Below are positions 1-6,221 of a DNA stretch of 6,222 nucleotides, one piece after another. Position numbers and translations under genes: made by a program. The notes under the pieces were generated by a model. It ran no database searches, was not told where the DNA came from, and saw only the letters and a program-made list of their open reading frames with translations. The stretch's first letter is position 1, and the number at the start of each line of letters is the position of its first letter. Source of the DNA: an uncultured Clostridia bacterium (GTDB lineage: Bacteria > Bacillota > Clostridia > Oscillospirales > Oscillospiraceae); the NCBI GenBank assembly GCA_937893605.1, contig CALBGG010000129.1:1-6222 (forward strand), given 5' to 3'.

Positions 1-1322
1 GTGATGCCGAAATCCATGAGCGTATCGCGCAGGTATGGGTCGTTGAAGCGGCCCTTCTCCCAGCTCTTTGTGACATAGCCGGTCAAAGGCAGACCGCCGT
101 GCTGACGGGCGATCTTTGCGATGTTTTTCGCAACGTTTTTGGAGTAGCCCTTCTCGCCGTCCGTGAAGCCGAGGAAAAGGCAGCGCTCCATGTCCTTATA
201 GCCGAGTTTGTCGAGCAGCGGATACAGCGGCGTATCGTCGACGTTGTACAGCCTGAGCATCATGCTCGTCTCCTCCTGGTCGGAAAGACGGAAAACGGAG
301 GAGTAGCCGCACTCATGCTGCATCATCTCGCGTGCCGCCTTCATCGCCTCGTCCCAGGTCTTGAAGATGTAGGAGAATCTCTTGCGGTTTTCCGGCATCC
401 AGCGGAAGATCTTCAGCGTGACCTCGGTCAGCACGCCGAAGGTACCCTCCGAGCCCATCATGATCTGGTTAAGATCCGGGCCGCAGGCCTCACGCGGATA
501 GTGGCTGGTGGTGATGGTGCCGATTGGTGTAGCGTATTTCTGGCTCAGAACGATGTCCGCAATGCATCCGTAGTAGGTGCTGTTCTGACCCGCACCGCGG
601 GTTACGACCCAGCCGCCGACAGAGGAATATTCAAAGCTCTGCGGGAAATGGCCGCAGGTGTACTGGCGCTTTGCGCCGAATAGCTCGGGGGCCGCCTGAA
701 GCGTCTTTTCAAGGTCAGGTCCGGACATGCCGGCCTGAACGGTGATGGTCTGGTCGATCTCGTTGAAGGAGAGCACCTTGTTGAAGCGTCGTCTCATATC
801 AAGCGAGATACCGCCCTTTACAGGCTCGACGCCGCGGGTGACGGAGCTGCCGCCGCCGTAGACATACAACGGGATATCATGCTCAGTCGAATACGCGACG
901 ATCTTCTCGACCTGCTCGGTCGTGTCGGGGTACAGAACGACGTCGGGAACGGAGTCGATGATCTTATGGCGCAGACGGAGGATATCGTATGCCGTGAAGC
1001 CGTATGCAACGGCAAGACGGTCGTAATCGGAAACGGAGAAGCCCTCCTCGCCGACGATCTCCCTGAGCGCGTCAAGATGCTCCTGCGCAAGCTTTACGGG
1101 GTGGTCTGAAAGGTCTACGGGGTCAAAGCCGATATCGTCGGAGTACTCCCTGAAATCATCATCGGTGAGCTTGAAGACTTCCTTCATCATCTTGTACAGG
1201 GATTCCTTCGGGAATTTGAAGAACTCCGGATCACCCCAGCGGAATATTGAACGGTAGCTGTTCGCCGGCGCGGGAGTGTTTACCCATTTGGGCTCGAAGC
1301 CCTCGTACTGCTTATGACTCAT
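1..1322 (-). CDS. FAD-linked oxidase, AGPS/YgcU-like (3' end outside window)
   Basis: This frame is open from an ATG at 1322 to the window edge: 440 codons plus two bases, with no stop. It is a flavoprotein of the FAD-binding type 4 (PCMH/VAO) superfamily, closest by eye to alkyl-dihydroxyacetonephosphate synthase and E. coli YgcU. Residues about 126-300 form the FAD domain: PDVVLYPDTTEQVEKIV (126-142), the pyrophosphate loop YGGGSSVTRG (155-164), GHFPQSFEYSSVGGWVVTRG (224-243) and MGSEGTFGVLTEVTLKI (289-305). The segment WEKGRFNDPYLRD (421-433) opens the substrate domain. Family members usually run about 470-650 residues, so perhaps 50-150 are missing, including the region that holds the catalytic Tyr and His cluster in human AGPS. 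The start overlaps the kinase stop by one base (TGATG) and has an AAAGGA site 10 bases upstream. No signal peptide or membrane segment is seen. Ether-lipid synthesis is unlikely in this setting; oxidation of a hydroxy acid or phosphorylated polyol is more plausible. The family call is firm and the substrate unknown. Confidence 0.5.
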   Translation of the reverse strand, partial: MSHKQYEGFEPKWVNTPAPANSYRSIFRWGDPEFFKFPKESLYKMMKEVFKLTDDDFREYSDDIGFDPVDLSDHPVKLAQEHLDALREIVGEEGFSVSDYDRLAVAYGFTAYDILRLRHKIIDSVPDVVLYPDTTEQVEKIVAYSTEHDIPLYVYGGGSSVTRGVEPVKGGISLDMRRRFNKVLSFNEIDQTITVQAGMSGPDLEKTLQAAPELFGAKRQYTCGHFPQSFEYSSVGGWVVTRGAGQNSTYYGCIADIVLSQKYATPIGTITTSHYPREACGPDLNQIMMGSEGTFGVLTEVTLKIFRWMPENRKRFSYIFKTWDEAMKAAREMMQHECGYSSVFRLSDQEETSMMLRLYNVDDTPLYPLLDKLGYKDMERCLFLGFTDGEKGYSKNVAKNIAKIARQHGGLPLTGYVTKSWEKGRFNDPYLRDTLMDFGI

Positions 1323-2878
1323 CAGATCATGTTCCTTTCTTTGAGGTTATTCATCGTTGCGTACAGCGGCCTTACGTTTTTGTATATCTTGCGGTAGACC
1401 TTGTTGTACATATTCATATACGTCTCATGGTTCTTCTGGTCGGGCGCAAACACGTCCTTTTCGTGAACCATGCTCTTTATCGCTTCGTCGAAGCTTTCAA
1501 ACTCGCCCTTTGCGACGAATGCGACCATCGCCGCGCCCAGCGAGCAGGCCTCGTGCGTATGTATGCGCTTAACGGGCAGACCGAAGGTATCGGCAAGTAT
1601 CTGACATGCAAGTTCGCTCTTTGAGCCGCCGCCGCCGACATAGATTTCCTTTATGTGCTTCTTGCCGCGCTTTTCCATGCTCTTCATGGACATATACAGC
1701 TCAAGGCATATGCCCTCGATTATGGCGCGGTAAATGTGGTACTTCGTGTGGTAATCGGAAAAGCCGATTATAGCGCCGTAGGAGTCGGGCTTGAGTACGT
1801 CCGGCGTCCAGTACGGCTGGAGCATAAGTCCCTGACAGCCGGCAGGTATCTCGGCGGCCTTTTTATTGAGGATCTCCTCGGGCGATACACCGAGTCTTTC
1901 GGCTTCCTCCCTGTCCTTGTCGCCGAACTCCTTTATGAACCAGCTGAGCATCCAGAAGCCGCGGAACACCTGTATTTCCGGGTTCCAGGCCTTGTTTATG
2001 ACCGACGGATATGAAGGCAGGAACGCCTGCGGCTCAAAGTACTGCTCGGTGTACATCTCGATAGTCGAGCTCGTTCCGAAGGAAATGGACGCCTTGTCGG
2101 GGCTTGCGACCGAAAGGCCGAGCGTCTCGCATGCCTTATCCGCGCCCGTTGCTATAAGGGGCAGACCCTCAGGCGCGCCGGTGAGCGCGGCGGCTTCCTT
2201 GGTGATATGGCCGAGCACCTCGCCGGAGGGGATGAGCTCATACAATCTGTCCTGCGGAACATCGTAAAAGCAGCGCGTGAGGTCATTTTCCTTCATCCAG
2301 CGCTTTTTCTTATAATCCATTGGAATGTGTGCGATGGTGTTTGCCGGGGTATCGGCAAGGCGGCCTGTCATGCGGTAGTTGAGATATGCGGGCAGGCAGA
2401 CTATCTTCTTTGTGCGCTCCCATACCTTGGGCTGCTTCTGGCGCACCCAGTTGACCTTCGAGGTACGGTAGACGATCTTCGTGCCCTTGCCCATACCGAT
2501 GAGCTCGAACACCGCTTCCTTCCACAGGGGGAAGGGATCGTCGTAAACGCATTTACGCGCATCGAGCCAGTGGATGATGTCGCGCGTGGGCTTGTAGTTT
2601 TCATCGAGGAATACAAGCGTGTCGCGGATAACGGTGACTGCGCAGGCGATTATATCGGGCACCTTGTCGGCATTGCGCGCCATGAGCGCGGTCGAGGCCT
2701 TGCACATGTTGTCAAAATAAAAATCCGTTTTCTGCTCCGCCCAGCCCGGACGCTGCCGGAAATAGGGCTCTGCGTACTTGACCTGCTCCTTGTCCACGAT
2801 ATTGCCCTGCTTATCGACCAGGATGGCTCTCGTGCTCTGAGTGCCGACGTCATAAGTCAGGATCAGCGGTCTGTTCAT
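1322..2878 (-). CDS. FGGY-family carbohydrate/polyol kinase, YgcE-like
   Basis: A complete 518-residue cytoplasmic kinase of the FGGY family (ASKHA fold), which transfers the ATP gamma-phosphate to a sugar or polyol. Length agrees with the family (about 480-550). The N-terminal phosphate loop is DVGTQSTRA (10-18), followed by GWAEQ (45-49). A segment equivalent to the glycerol kinase substrate site reads VIRDT (83-87) and IHWLDAR (102-108); glycerol kinases have R-E-T in the first. The probable catalytic base is Asp247 in GADKACETLG (245-254), followed by the second phosphate motif SFGTSST (266-272). The adenosine motif is YVGGGGSKSELACQILAD (413-430), with EACSLGAAMVAF (443-454) behind it. 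The start at 2878 has a strong GGAGGGAG site and lies 28 bases after the DUF1667 stop. Lysine codons are strongly AAG-biased (about 39 of 45), unlike the three genes before it. Resemblance to the uncharacterised YgcE-like subfamily is from memory. Glycerol kinase is an alternative that I consider less likely. Confidence 0.5.
   Translation of the reverse strand: MNRPLILTYDVGTQSTRAILVDKQGNIVDKEQVKYAEPYFRQRPGWAEQKTDFYFDNMCKASTALMARNADKVPDIIACAVTVIRDTLVFLDENYKPTRDIIHWLDARKCVYDDPFPLWKEAVFELIGMGKGTKIVYRTSKVNWVRQKQPKVWERTKKIVCLPAYLNYRMTGRLADTPANTIAHIPMDYKKKRWMKENDLTRCFYDVPQDRLYELIPSGEVLGHITKEAAALTGAPEGLPLIATGADKACETLGLSVASPDKASISFGTSSTIEMYTEQYFEPQAFLPSYPSVINKAWNPEIQVFRGFWMLSWFIKEFGDKDREEAERLGVSPEEILNKKAAEIPAGCQGLMLQPYWTPDVLKPDSYGAIIGFSDYHTKYHIYRAIIEGICLELYMSMKSMEKRGKKHIKEIYVGGGGSKSELACQILADTFGLPVKRIHTHEACSLGAAMVAFVAKGEFESFDEAIKSMVHEKDVFAPDQKNHETYMNMYNKVYRKIYKNVRPLYATMNNLKERNMI
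1333..1338 (-). promoter_or_regulatory. Ribosome binding site of the AGPS-like gene
   Basis: AAAGGA on the minus strand lies 10 bases before the ATG at 1322, inside the last codons of the kinase gene. It supports this start, and with the TGATG stop-start junction it suggests translational coupling to the kinase. Confidence 0.5.
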
Positions 2879-2883
2879 TGTTT

Positions 2884-2891
2884 CTCCCTCC
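2884..2891 (-). promoter_or_regulatory. Strong ribosome binding site of the kinase gene
   Basis: GGAGGGAG on the minus strand ends five bases before the ATG at 2878. It sits in the only true intergenic gap of the window (2879-2906), which holds no hairpin or recognisable promoter. This is the strongest Shine-Dalgarno site here and suggests independent, efficient loading of ribosomes on the kinase. Confidence 0.5.
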
Positions 2892-2906
2892 GTCTTTGCA
2901 TTATAT

Positions 2907-3266
2907 CTATTTCTGTTTTAAAAGATCGCTTGTTGCAATGACGTCCACGCCGAGACCGAGCACATTTTTTATGACGGCATCTCCCCTGCCTATGCGCTCT
3001 GTCAGCGTCACGGCGTTGATTTCACGCATGACGTCAAATATTTTATCCTTCGGGATATCATCCGACACTCTGACCGGCAGCACCGGCACGACGGAAAATG
3101 AAGTTCTGACCGTTGAACATATCGTGCGCTTGGGCTCGGTCATTTCGCTTATGGCAAAGGCCTTGCCTCGGGGGCATGTGTTTCCCGTGACGATGAACTC
3201 GCCGTTATTTCTTTCTATCGTGAGGCGGCAGCCGCGCGGGCAGCCTATACATACGAGCTGTTTCAT
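2907..3266 (-). CDS. DUF1667 protein, probable iron-sulfur electron carrier
   Basis: A complete 119-residue protein of the DUF1667 family, a usual third member of clostridial and Thermotoga glycerol-3-phosphate oxidoreductase operons. Its N-terminus has Cys6, Cys9, Cys13 and Cys31 in the arrangement CxxCxxxC-x17-C, ending in CPRG (31-34). This resembles the [4Fe-4S] segment at the start of molybdopterin oxidoreductases, so a single cluster is inferred. A fifth cysteine, Cys50, lies outside the pattern. The remainder (about 45-119) has features I associate with the family, including PVLPVRV (61-67), IPKDKIF (71-77) and a closing GVDVIATSDLL. There is no membrane segment, so it is probably a soluble partner that passes electrons between the two neighbouring flavoproteins or on to another acceptor. 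The ATG overlaps the stop of the preceding gene by four bases (ATGA) and has a GAGGTGG site, which indicates translational coupling. The family is clear; the molecular role is inferred. Confidence 0.5.
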   Translation of the reverse strand: MKQLVCIGCPRGCRLTIERNNGEFIVTGNTCPRGKAFAISEMTEPKRTICSTVRTSFSVVPVLPVRVSDDIPKDKIFDVMREINAVTLTERIGRGDAVIKNVLGLGVDVIATSDLLKQK

Positions 3267-4516
3267 TTTACCACCTCAATTTCAAAGCGCACGTCGCTGT
3301 TTTCGTCTATATTGAATTTGCTCATGTCGAGCGTAAGCTGCTGCATCTCGGGCGGGCGCAGGAAGGGATAGGTCTTCTTCCAAACCTCTTCGCCGTTTAT
3401 TTTAAGGCGCAGCACACTCTTTTCAACAACCTTCTTCGAGCGGAAATAAAATACCGTCTTGGAATTGTCGCTGTCAAGGTCGAGCTGCTGAGGAACGAGA
3501 TACAAAAATTCATCGCCGATGTTTATATCGACCCTTCTCTGCTTTGCGCCGCACCATGCCGCGGCGTTTCTGCCGGCCTCCTCGCCGGATTCGGACACGA
3601 AATCGACAAGGTCGTTGACATGCAGAGCATTTCCGCAGGAGAATATGCCCGGAACCTTTGTCATCAGCTGAGCGTCACATACAGGGCCGCCCGTGTGACG
3701 GTCAAGCTCGACGCCGAGCGACTGGGCAAGCTCGTTTTCCGGGATAAGACCTACGGACACGATGAGCGCGTCGCACTCTATTTTTTCCGCAGTTTCGGGA
3801 ATGGGTCTATAGTCTTCGTCCACCCTGCAGACCTCGACCGCCTCAAGGCGATCCCTGCCGAACACACGCGTGACGGTGTGACTCAAATGCAGGGGAATAT
3901 CATAGTCTGTAAGGCACTGATGGATATTTCTCGTAAGGCCCGAAGGCGTGGGGTTAATTTCATAAACGCCGAGAACCTCCGCGCCTTCAAGCGTCAGGCG
4001 GCGCGCCATGATAAGACCGATATCTCCCGAGCCGAGAATGACGCACTTTTTCGTCGGCATAACGCCGAGGCGATTCGTAAAGTGCTGCGCCGTTCCGGCG
4101 GTGAAAACGCCAGCAGGGCGCGTTCCGTGGATAAACACCTGCTTCGCGCTCCTCTCGCGGCAGCCGGTGGCAAGGATGAGACTCTTGCTTTTAACGGTGC
4201 GCAGGCCGCCGCTCGATACGAGCGTGACAGCAAAGCCGTCACCCGTTTTTTTCGCCCGCGTAACAAATGTGCTGCACGCGACGTCTATCTCCGACTGCGC
4301 AACCTTATCCATATAGCGCTCGACATACTCGGGGCCTGCAAGACGTTCGCCGAAGGTGCGCAGGCCGAAGCCGTCGTGTATGCACTGCTTGAGCATTCCG
4401 CCGAGGCGCTCCTCACGCTCGACGATGAGCACCTTCGCGTTCCTTTCGTTTGCCGCAGCCGCGGCCGCAAGGCCGGCAGGGCCGCCGCCTATAACGATAA
4501 CATCGTAATCATGCAT
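3263..4516 (-). CDS. FAD/NAD(P)-binding oxidoreductase, partner of the GlpA-like protein
   Basis: A 417-residue two-dinucleotide-domain flavoprotein (pyridine nucleotide-disulfide reductase fold, HcnB/opine-oxidase-like). FAD binds at the N-terminal IGGGPAG (9-15), the ILATGCRERS strand (114-123) and GIFSCGNALHVNDLVDF (290-306). A second Rossmann motif, LGSGDIG (161-167), should bind NAD(P)H. The segment GGMLKQCIHDGFG (39-51) is characteristic of the version found beside GlpA-like proteins in clostridial glycerol operons. Residues about 330-417 form a beta-rich C-terminal extension, which I believe is normal for this subfamily. There is no thioredoxin-reductase CxxC. It probably takes electrons from the GlpA-like subunit and passes them to NAD(P) or another carrier in the cytoplasm. 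I chose the ATG at 4516: the FAD motif follows within ten residues, as is usual. The frame is open to an ATG at 4597, but that would add 27 basic residues and overlap the previous gene by 89 bases. The chosen start overlaps it by 8 bases. Confidence 0.5.
   Translation of the reverse strand: MHDYDVIVIGGGPAGLAAAAAANERNAKVLIVEREERLGGMLKQCIHDGFGLRTFGERLAGPEYVERYMDKVAQSEIDVACSTFVTRAKKTGDGFAVTLVSSGGLRTVKSKSLILATGCRERSAKQVFIHGTRPAGVFTAGTAQHFTNRLGVMPTKKCVILGSGDIGLIMARRLTLEGAEVLGVYEINPTPSGLTRNIHQCLTDYDIPLHLSHTVTRVFGRDRLEAVEVCRVDEDYRPIPETAEKIECDALIVSVGLIPENELAQSLGVELDRHTGGPVCDAQLMTKVPGIFSCGNALHVNDLVDFVSESGEEAGRNAAAWCGAKQRRVDINIGDEFLYLVPQQLDLDSDNSKTVFYFRSKKVVEKSVLRLKINGEEVWKKTYPFLRPPEMQQLTLDMSKFNIDENSDVRFEIEVVK
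3271..3277 (-). promoter_or_regulatory. Ribosome binding site of the DUF1667 gene
   Basis: GAGGTGG on the minus strand lies four bases before the ATG at 3266, within the last codons of the preceding oxidoreductase gene. It confirms the short start and the coupled ATGA junction. Confidence 0.5.
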
Positions 4517-6221
4517 TGCCGCAGCCCCCCTTTTTGCTCTCGAATACGACAGGCGACTGCTCGGAGCTTTTTTTGACCTCCGTGAGCGGAACGCCAAGGT
4601 ACTCGGCTATGATCTTCGTGACTATCGGCGAGCAGAAGCCGCCCTGGCATCTGCCCATTCCGGGTCTTACGCGTTTCTTCACGCCGTCGAGCGTGGGTAC
4701 GCATATGGGGCTGCGCAGCGCATCGAGTATCTCGCCGCGGCTTACCTCCTCGCAGCGGCACACGATGACGCCGTAATCGGGATTTTTCTTTATAAGCTCT
4801 GCGCGCTCGGCGTCGCTCATTTCCGCAAGATGCGGGGGAGCCTTGCGCACGGGGTCGAAGCTTTCGTTTTTCTCCGCGCCTAATAGCTCGGCGACATAGG
4901 CCGCGACATCCTGCGCGACGGCGGGCGCTGTCGTAAGTCCGGGAGATTGTATGCCCGCGACGTGGTAGATATTCTTAGTTTTTCTGCCGGGCTCTATTAT
5001 GAAGTCCTCTTCATACGTAGGAGCGCGGACGCCGGTGAAATATGTTATGATGTCGCGCTCGGTAAGAGTGGGCATGGTTATCTTCTGCTTTGCGAAAACG
5101 CGGGCGATGCTGTCGGCATTTGTCGCGGTGTTCTCGCGCTCGGGCGTTTCGACTGCGTCGGGGCCTATAAGCAGATTATCGTGCGCCGTGTGCAGTATTC
5201 CGCCGCCCTTGGTGTGAGTATGTCCGGGAGTCTTCGCTCCGACGACTGATGCGATCGTTCCGAATGACGCGCCCGTTTTTTTGTCAAGAATAGAGTTTGT
5301 GCCTCGGCGTGGATGGATGCTGAAAAATCTGTCCTGCGCCATCTGCGCAATGACGTCGGAATAAACTCCGGCGCAGTTTATCACCTCGCGCGGGTATATC
5401 GTTCCGCGATTTGTGTGCACGGCTTTTATCTCGCCGTCGTGAACATCCATGCCGGTGACGGCGGTATTGAGCGAAACGCGCGCGCCGTTATGCACGGCGT
5501 TTTCCGCGTATGCTATGACGAGATTATACGGGCTCACGCTGCCGGACGAGGGGTTGGACAGCGCAAAGGCCACGTCTGGCGAAATTTTCGGCTCTTTTCT
5601 GCGTATCTCGTCGCCCATGACGATGCGGGTATCCTCGATACCGTCATGGTCTCTGCGCCACTTGGCATAGAGACTGACAAACGGCAGCCAGCTTTTGTGC
5701 GTAAAGCAGGCGTACTGCCCGGTGCGCTTGAACGGAACGTCCAGCTCGCGGCAGAGTTCCTCGTACATGTGATTTGCCCGGCGTATGTATTTATGCTTTA
5801 AAGATCCCCTGGAAAGATCGACGCCGGGATGTACCTCGCCGTCATTGCGGCCGGATGCACCGAGCGCGAGATCTGCCTCCTTTTCGATGAGCAGAATATT
5901 GAGCTTATAGCGGGAAAGCTCACGTGCGACAGAGCTTCCGGATATTCCGCCGCCTATAACGAGAACGTCCGGCGTATCACCGTCGAGCGCCTTGTCGTTT
6001 ATGATCGGCATGTGCATCTTCTCGGGCTGAGAGCCGGTGTACACTATGTCATTTACAACATGTATATCCGAGTGCGGTGTAGCGGCCGTCATTCCGGCAT
6101 CGACAACGTCGTTCCAATCGCCGAGCTCACCTCTGAGCACTATGCAGTTATCTATGAGCTCCGCCGTGACGGCTCCGCCGAATTTTTTGTTCAGTTTCCT
6201 GTTTATGCTGTTAATATTCAT
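4509..6221 (-). CDS. GlpA-like FAD-dependent dehydrogenase with N-terminal extension and BFD [2Fe-2S] domain
   Basis: A 570-residue flavoprotein of the DAO/GlpA type. Residues 1-65 form an extension with a pattern like a BON domain (VLRGELGDWNDVVDAGM at 28-44, VVNDIVYTG at 55-63). The DAO domain covers about 84-440: FAD motif VIGGGISGSSVARELSRY (88-105), GASGRNDGEVHPGVD (121-135), INCAGVYSD (281-289), IHPRRGT (302-308), LLIGPDA (350-356) and GIQSPGLTTAPAVAQDVA (423-440). The C-terminal Fer2_BFD domain (about 484-538) has Cys488, Cys490, Cys525 and Cys530 in CRCEE and GMGRCQGGFC, as in GlpA, for a [2Fe-2S] cluster. Related enzymes oxidise glycerol-3-phosphate to dihydroxyacetone phosphate. Here the extension and changed FAD-proximal motif make another phosphorylated or hydroxylated substrate possible. 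It is the first gene of the operon within the window. Only one base precedes this ATG, so its ribosome site cannot be seen and the true start could lie further upstream. Lysine codons are split evenly (17 AAA, 17 AAG). It is probably soluble, as no membrane segment is visible. Confidence 0.5.
   Translation of the reverse strand: MNINSINRKLNKKFGGAVTAELIDNCIVLRGELGDWNDVVDAGMTAATPHSDIHVVNDIVYTGSQPEKMHMPIINDKALDGDTPDVLVIGGGISGSSVARELSRYKLNILLIEKEADLALGASGRNDGEVHPGVDLSRGSLKHKYIRRANHMYEELCRELDVPFKRTGQYACFTHKSWLPFVSLYAKWRRDHDGIEDTRIVMGDEIRRKEPKISPDVAFALSNPSSGSVSPYNLVIAYAENAVHNGARVSLNTAVTGMDVHDGEIKAVHTNRGTIYPREVINCAGVYSDVIAQMAQDRFFSIHPRRGTNSILDKKTGASFGTIASVVGAKTPGHTHTKGGGILHTAHDNLLIGPDAVETPERENTATNADSIARVFAKQKITMPTLTERDIITYFTGVRAPTYEEDFIIEPGRKTKNIYHVAGIQSPGLTTAPAVAQDVAAYVAELLGAEKNESFDPVRKAPPHLAEMSDAERAELIKKNPDYGVIVCRCEEVSRGEILDALRSPICVPTLDGVKKRVRPGMGRCQGGFCSPIVTKIIAEYLGVPLTEVKKSSEQSPVVFESKKGGCGNA
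4525..4532 (-). promoter_or_regulatory. Probable ribosome binding site of the FAD/NAD(P) oxidoreductase gene
   Basis: AAGGGGGG on the minus strand lies eight bases before the ATG at 4516, inside the end of the GlpA-like gene. It is a non-standard, G-rich site. Together with the 8-base gene overlap it suggests that translation depends mainly on coupling to the gene before it. Confidence 0.5.

Larger units (their letters stand above)
1..6221 (-). other. Five-gene operon (both ends outside the window)
   Basis: All five genes lie on the minus strand with junctions of -8, -4, +28 and -1 bases, so one transcript is the simplest reading. No promoter or terminator is visible within it. The order is GlpA-like, FAD/NAD(P) oxidoreductase, DUF1667, FGGY kinase, AGPS-like oxidase. 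No transporter or regulator is in view; they would be expected just outside, possibly including a GlpP-type antiterminator as in related operons. Confidence 0.5.

Noticed and set aside
99..683. Plus-strand open frame (194 codons)
   Set aside because: Antisense to the AGPS-like gene, whose minus-strand translation carries clear FAD-domain motifs across the same bases.
1322..2878. Confident call as glycerol kinase (glpK)
   Set aside because: The R-E-T and GDQQ motifs of glycerol kinases are replaced by R-D-T and GADKA, so only the FGGY family can be asserted.
2879..2906. Possible internal promoter or terminator in the 28-base gap
   Set aside because: It is too short, has no inverted repeat and no -35/-10 pair. 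It is explained by the kinase ribosome binding site.
2207..2941. Plus-strand open frame (244 codons)
   Set aside because: Antisense to the kinase, in a frame that mirrors its codons, with no domain or ribosome site of note.
3620..4576. Long plus-strand open frame (318 codons)
   Set aside because: It lies antisense to a well-supported flavoprotein gene and part of the next one. Its translation is rich in Arg and Ala with no recognisable domain, as expected of a shadow frame in GC-rich coding DNA.
4517..4597. Longer N-terminus for the FAD/NAD(P) oxidoreductase, starting at 4597
   Set aside because: It would add 27 mostly basic and small residues and overlap the GlpA-like gene by 89 bases. The ATG at 4516 places the FAD motif at the usual distance from the start.
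3263..6221. A classical E. coli-type glpABC operon
   Set aside because: The second protein has FAD and NAD(P) motifs and the clostridial GGMLKQCIHDGFG segment, unlike E. coli GlpB. The third is DUF1667, not the two-cluster, membrane-linked GlpC.
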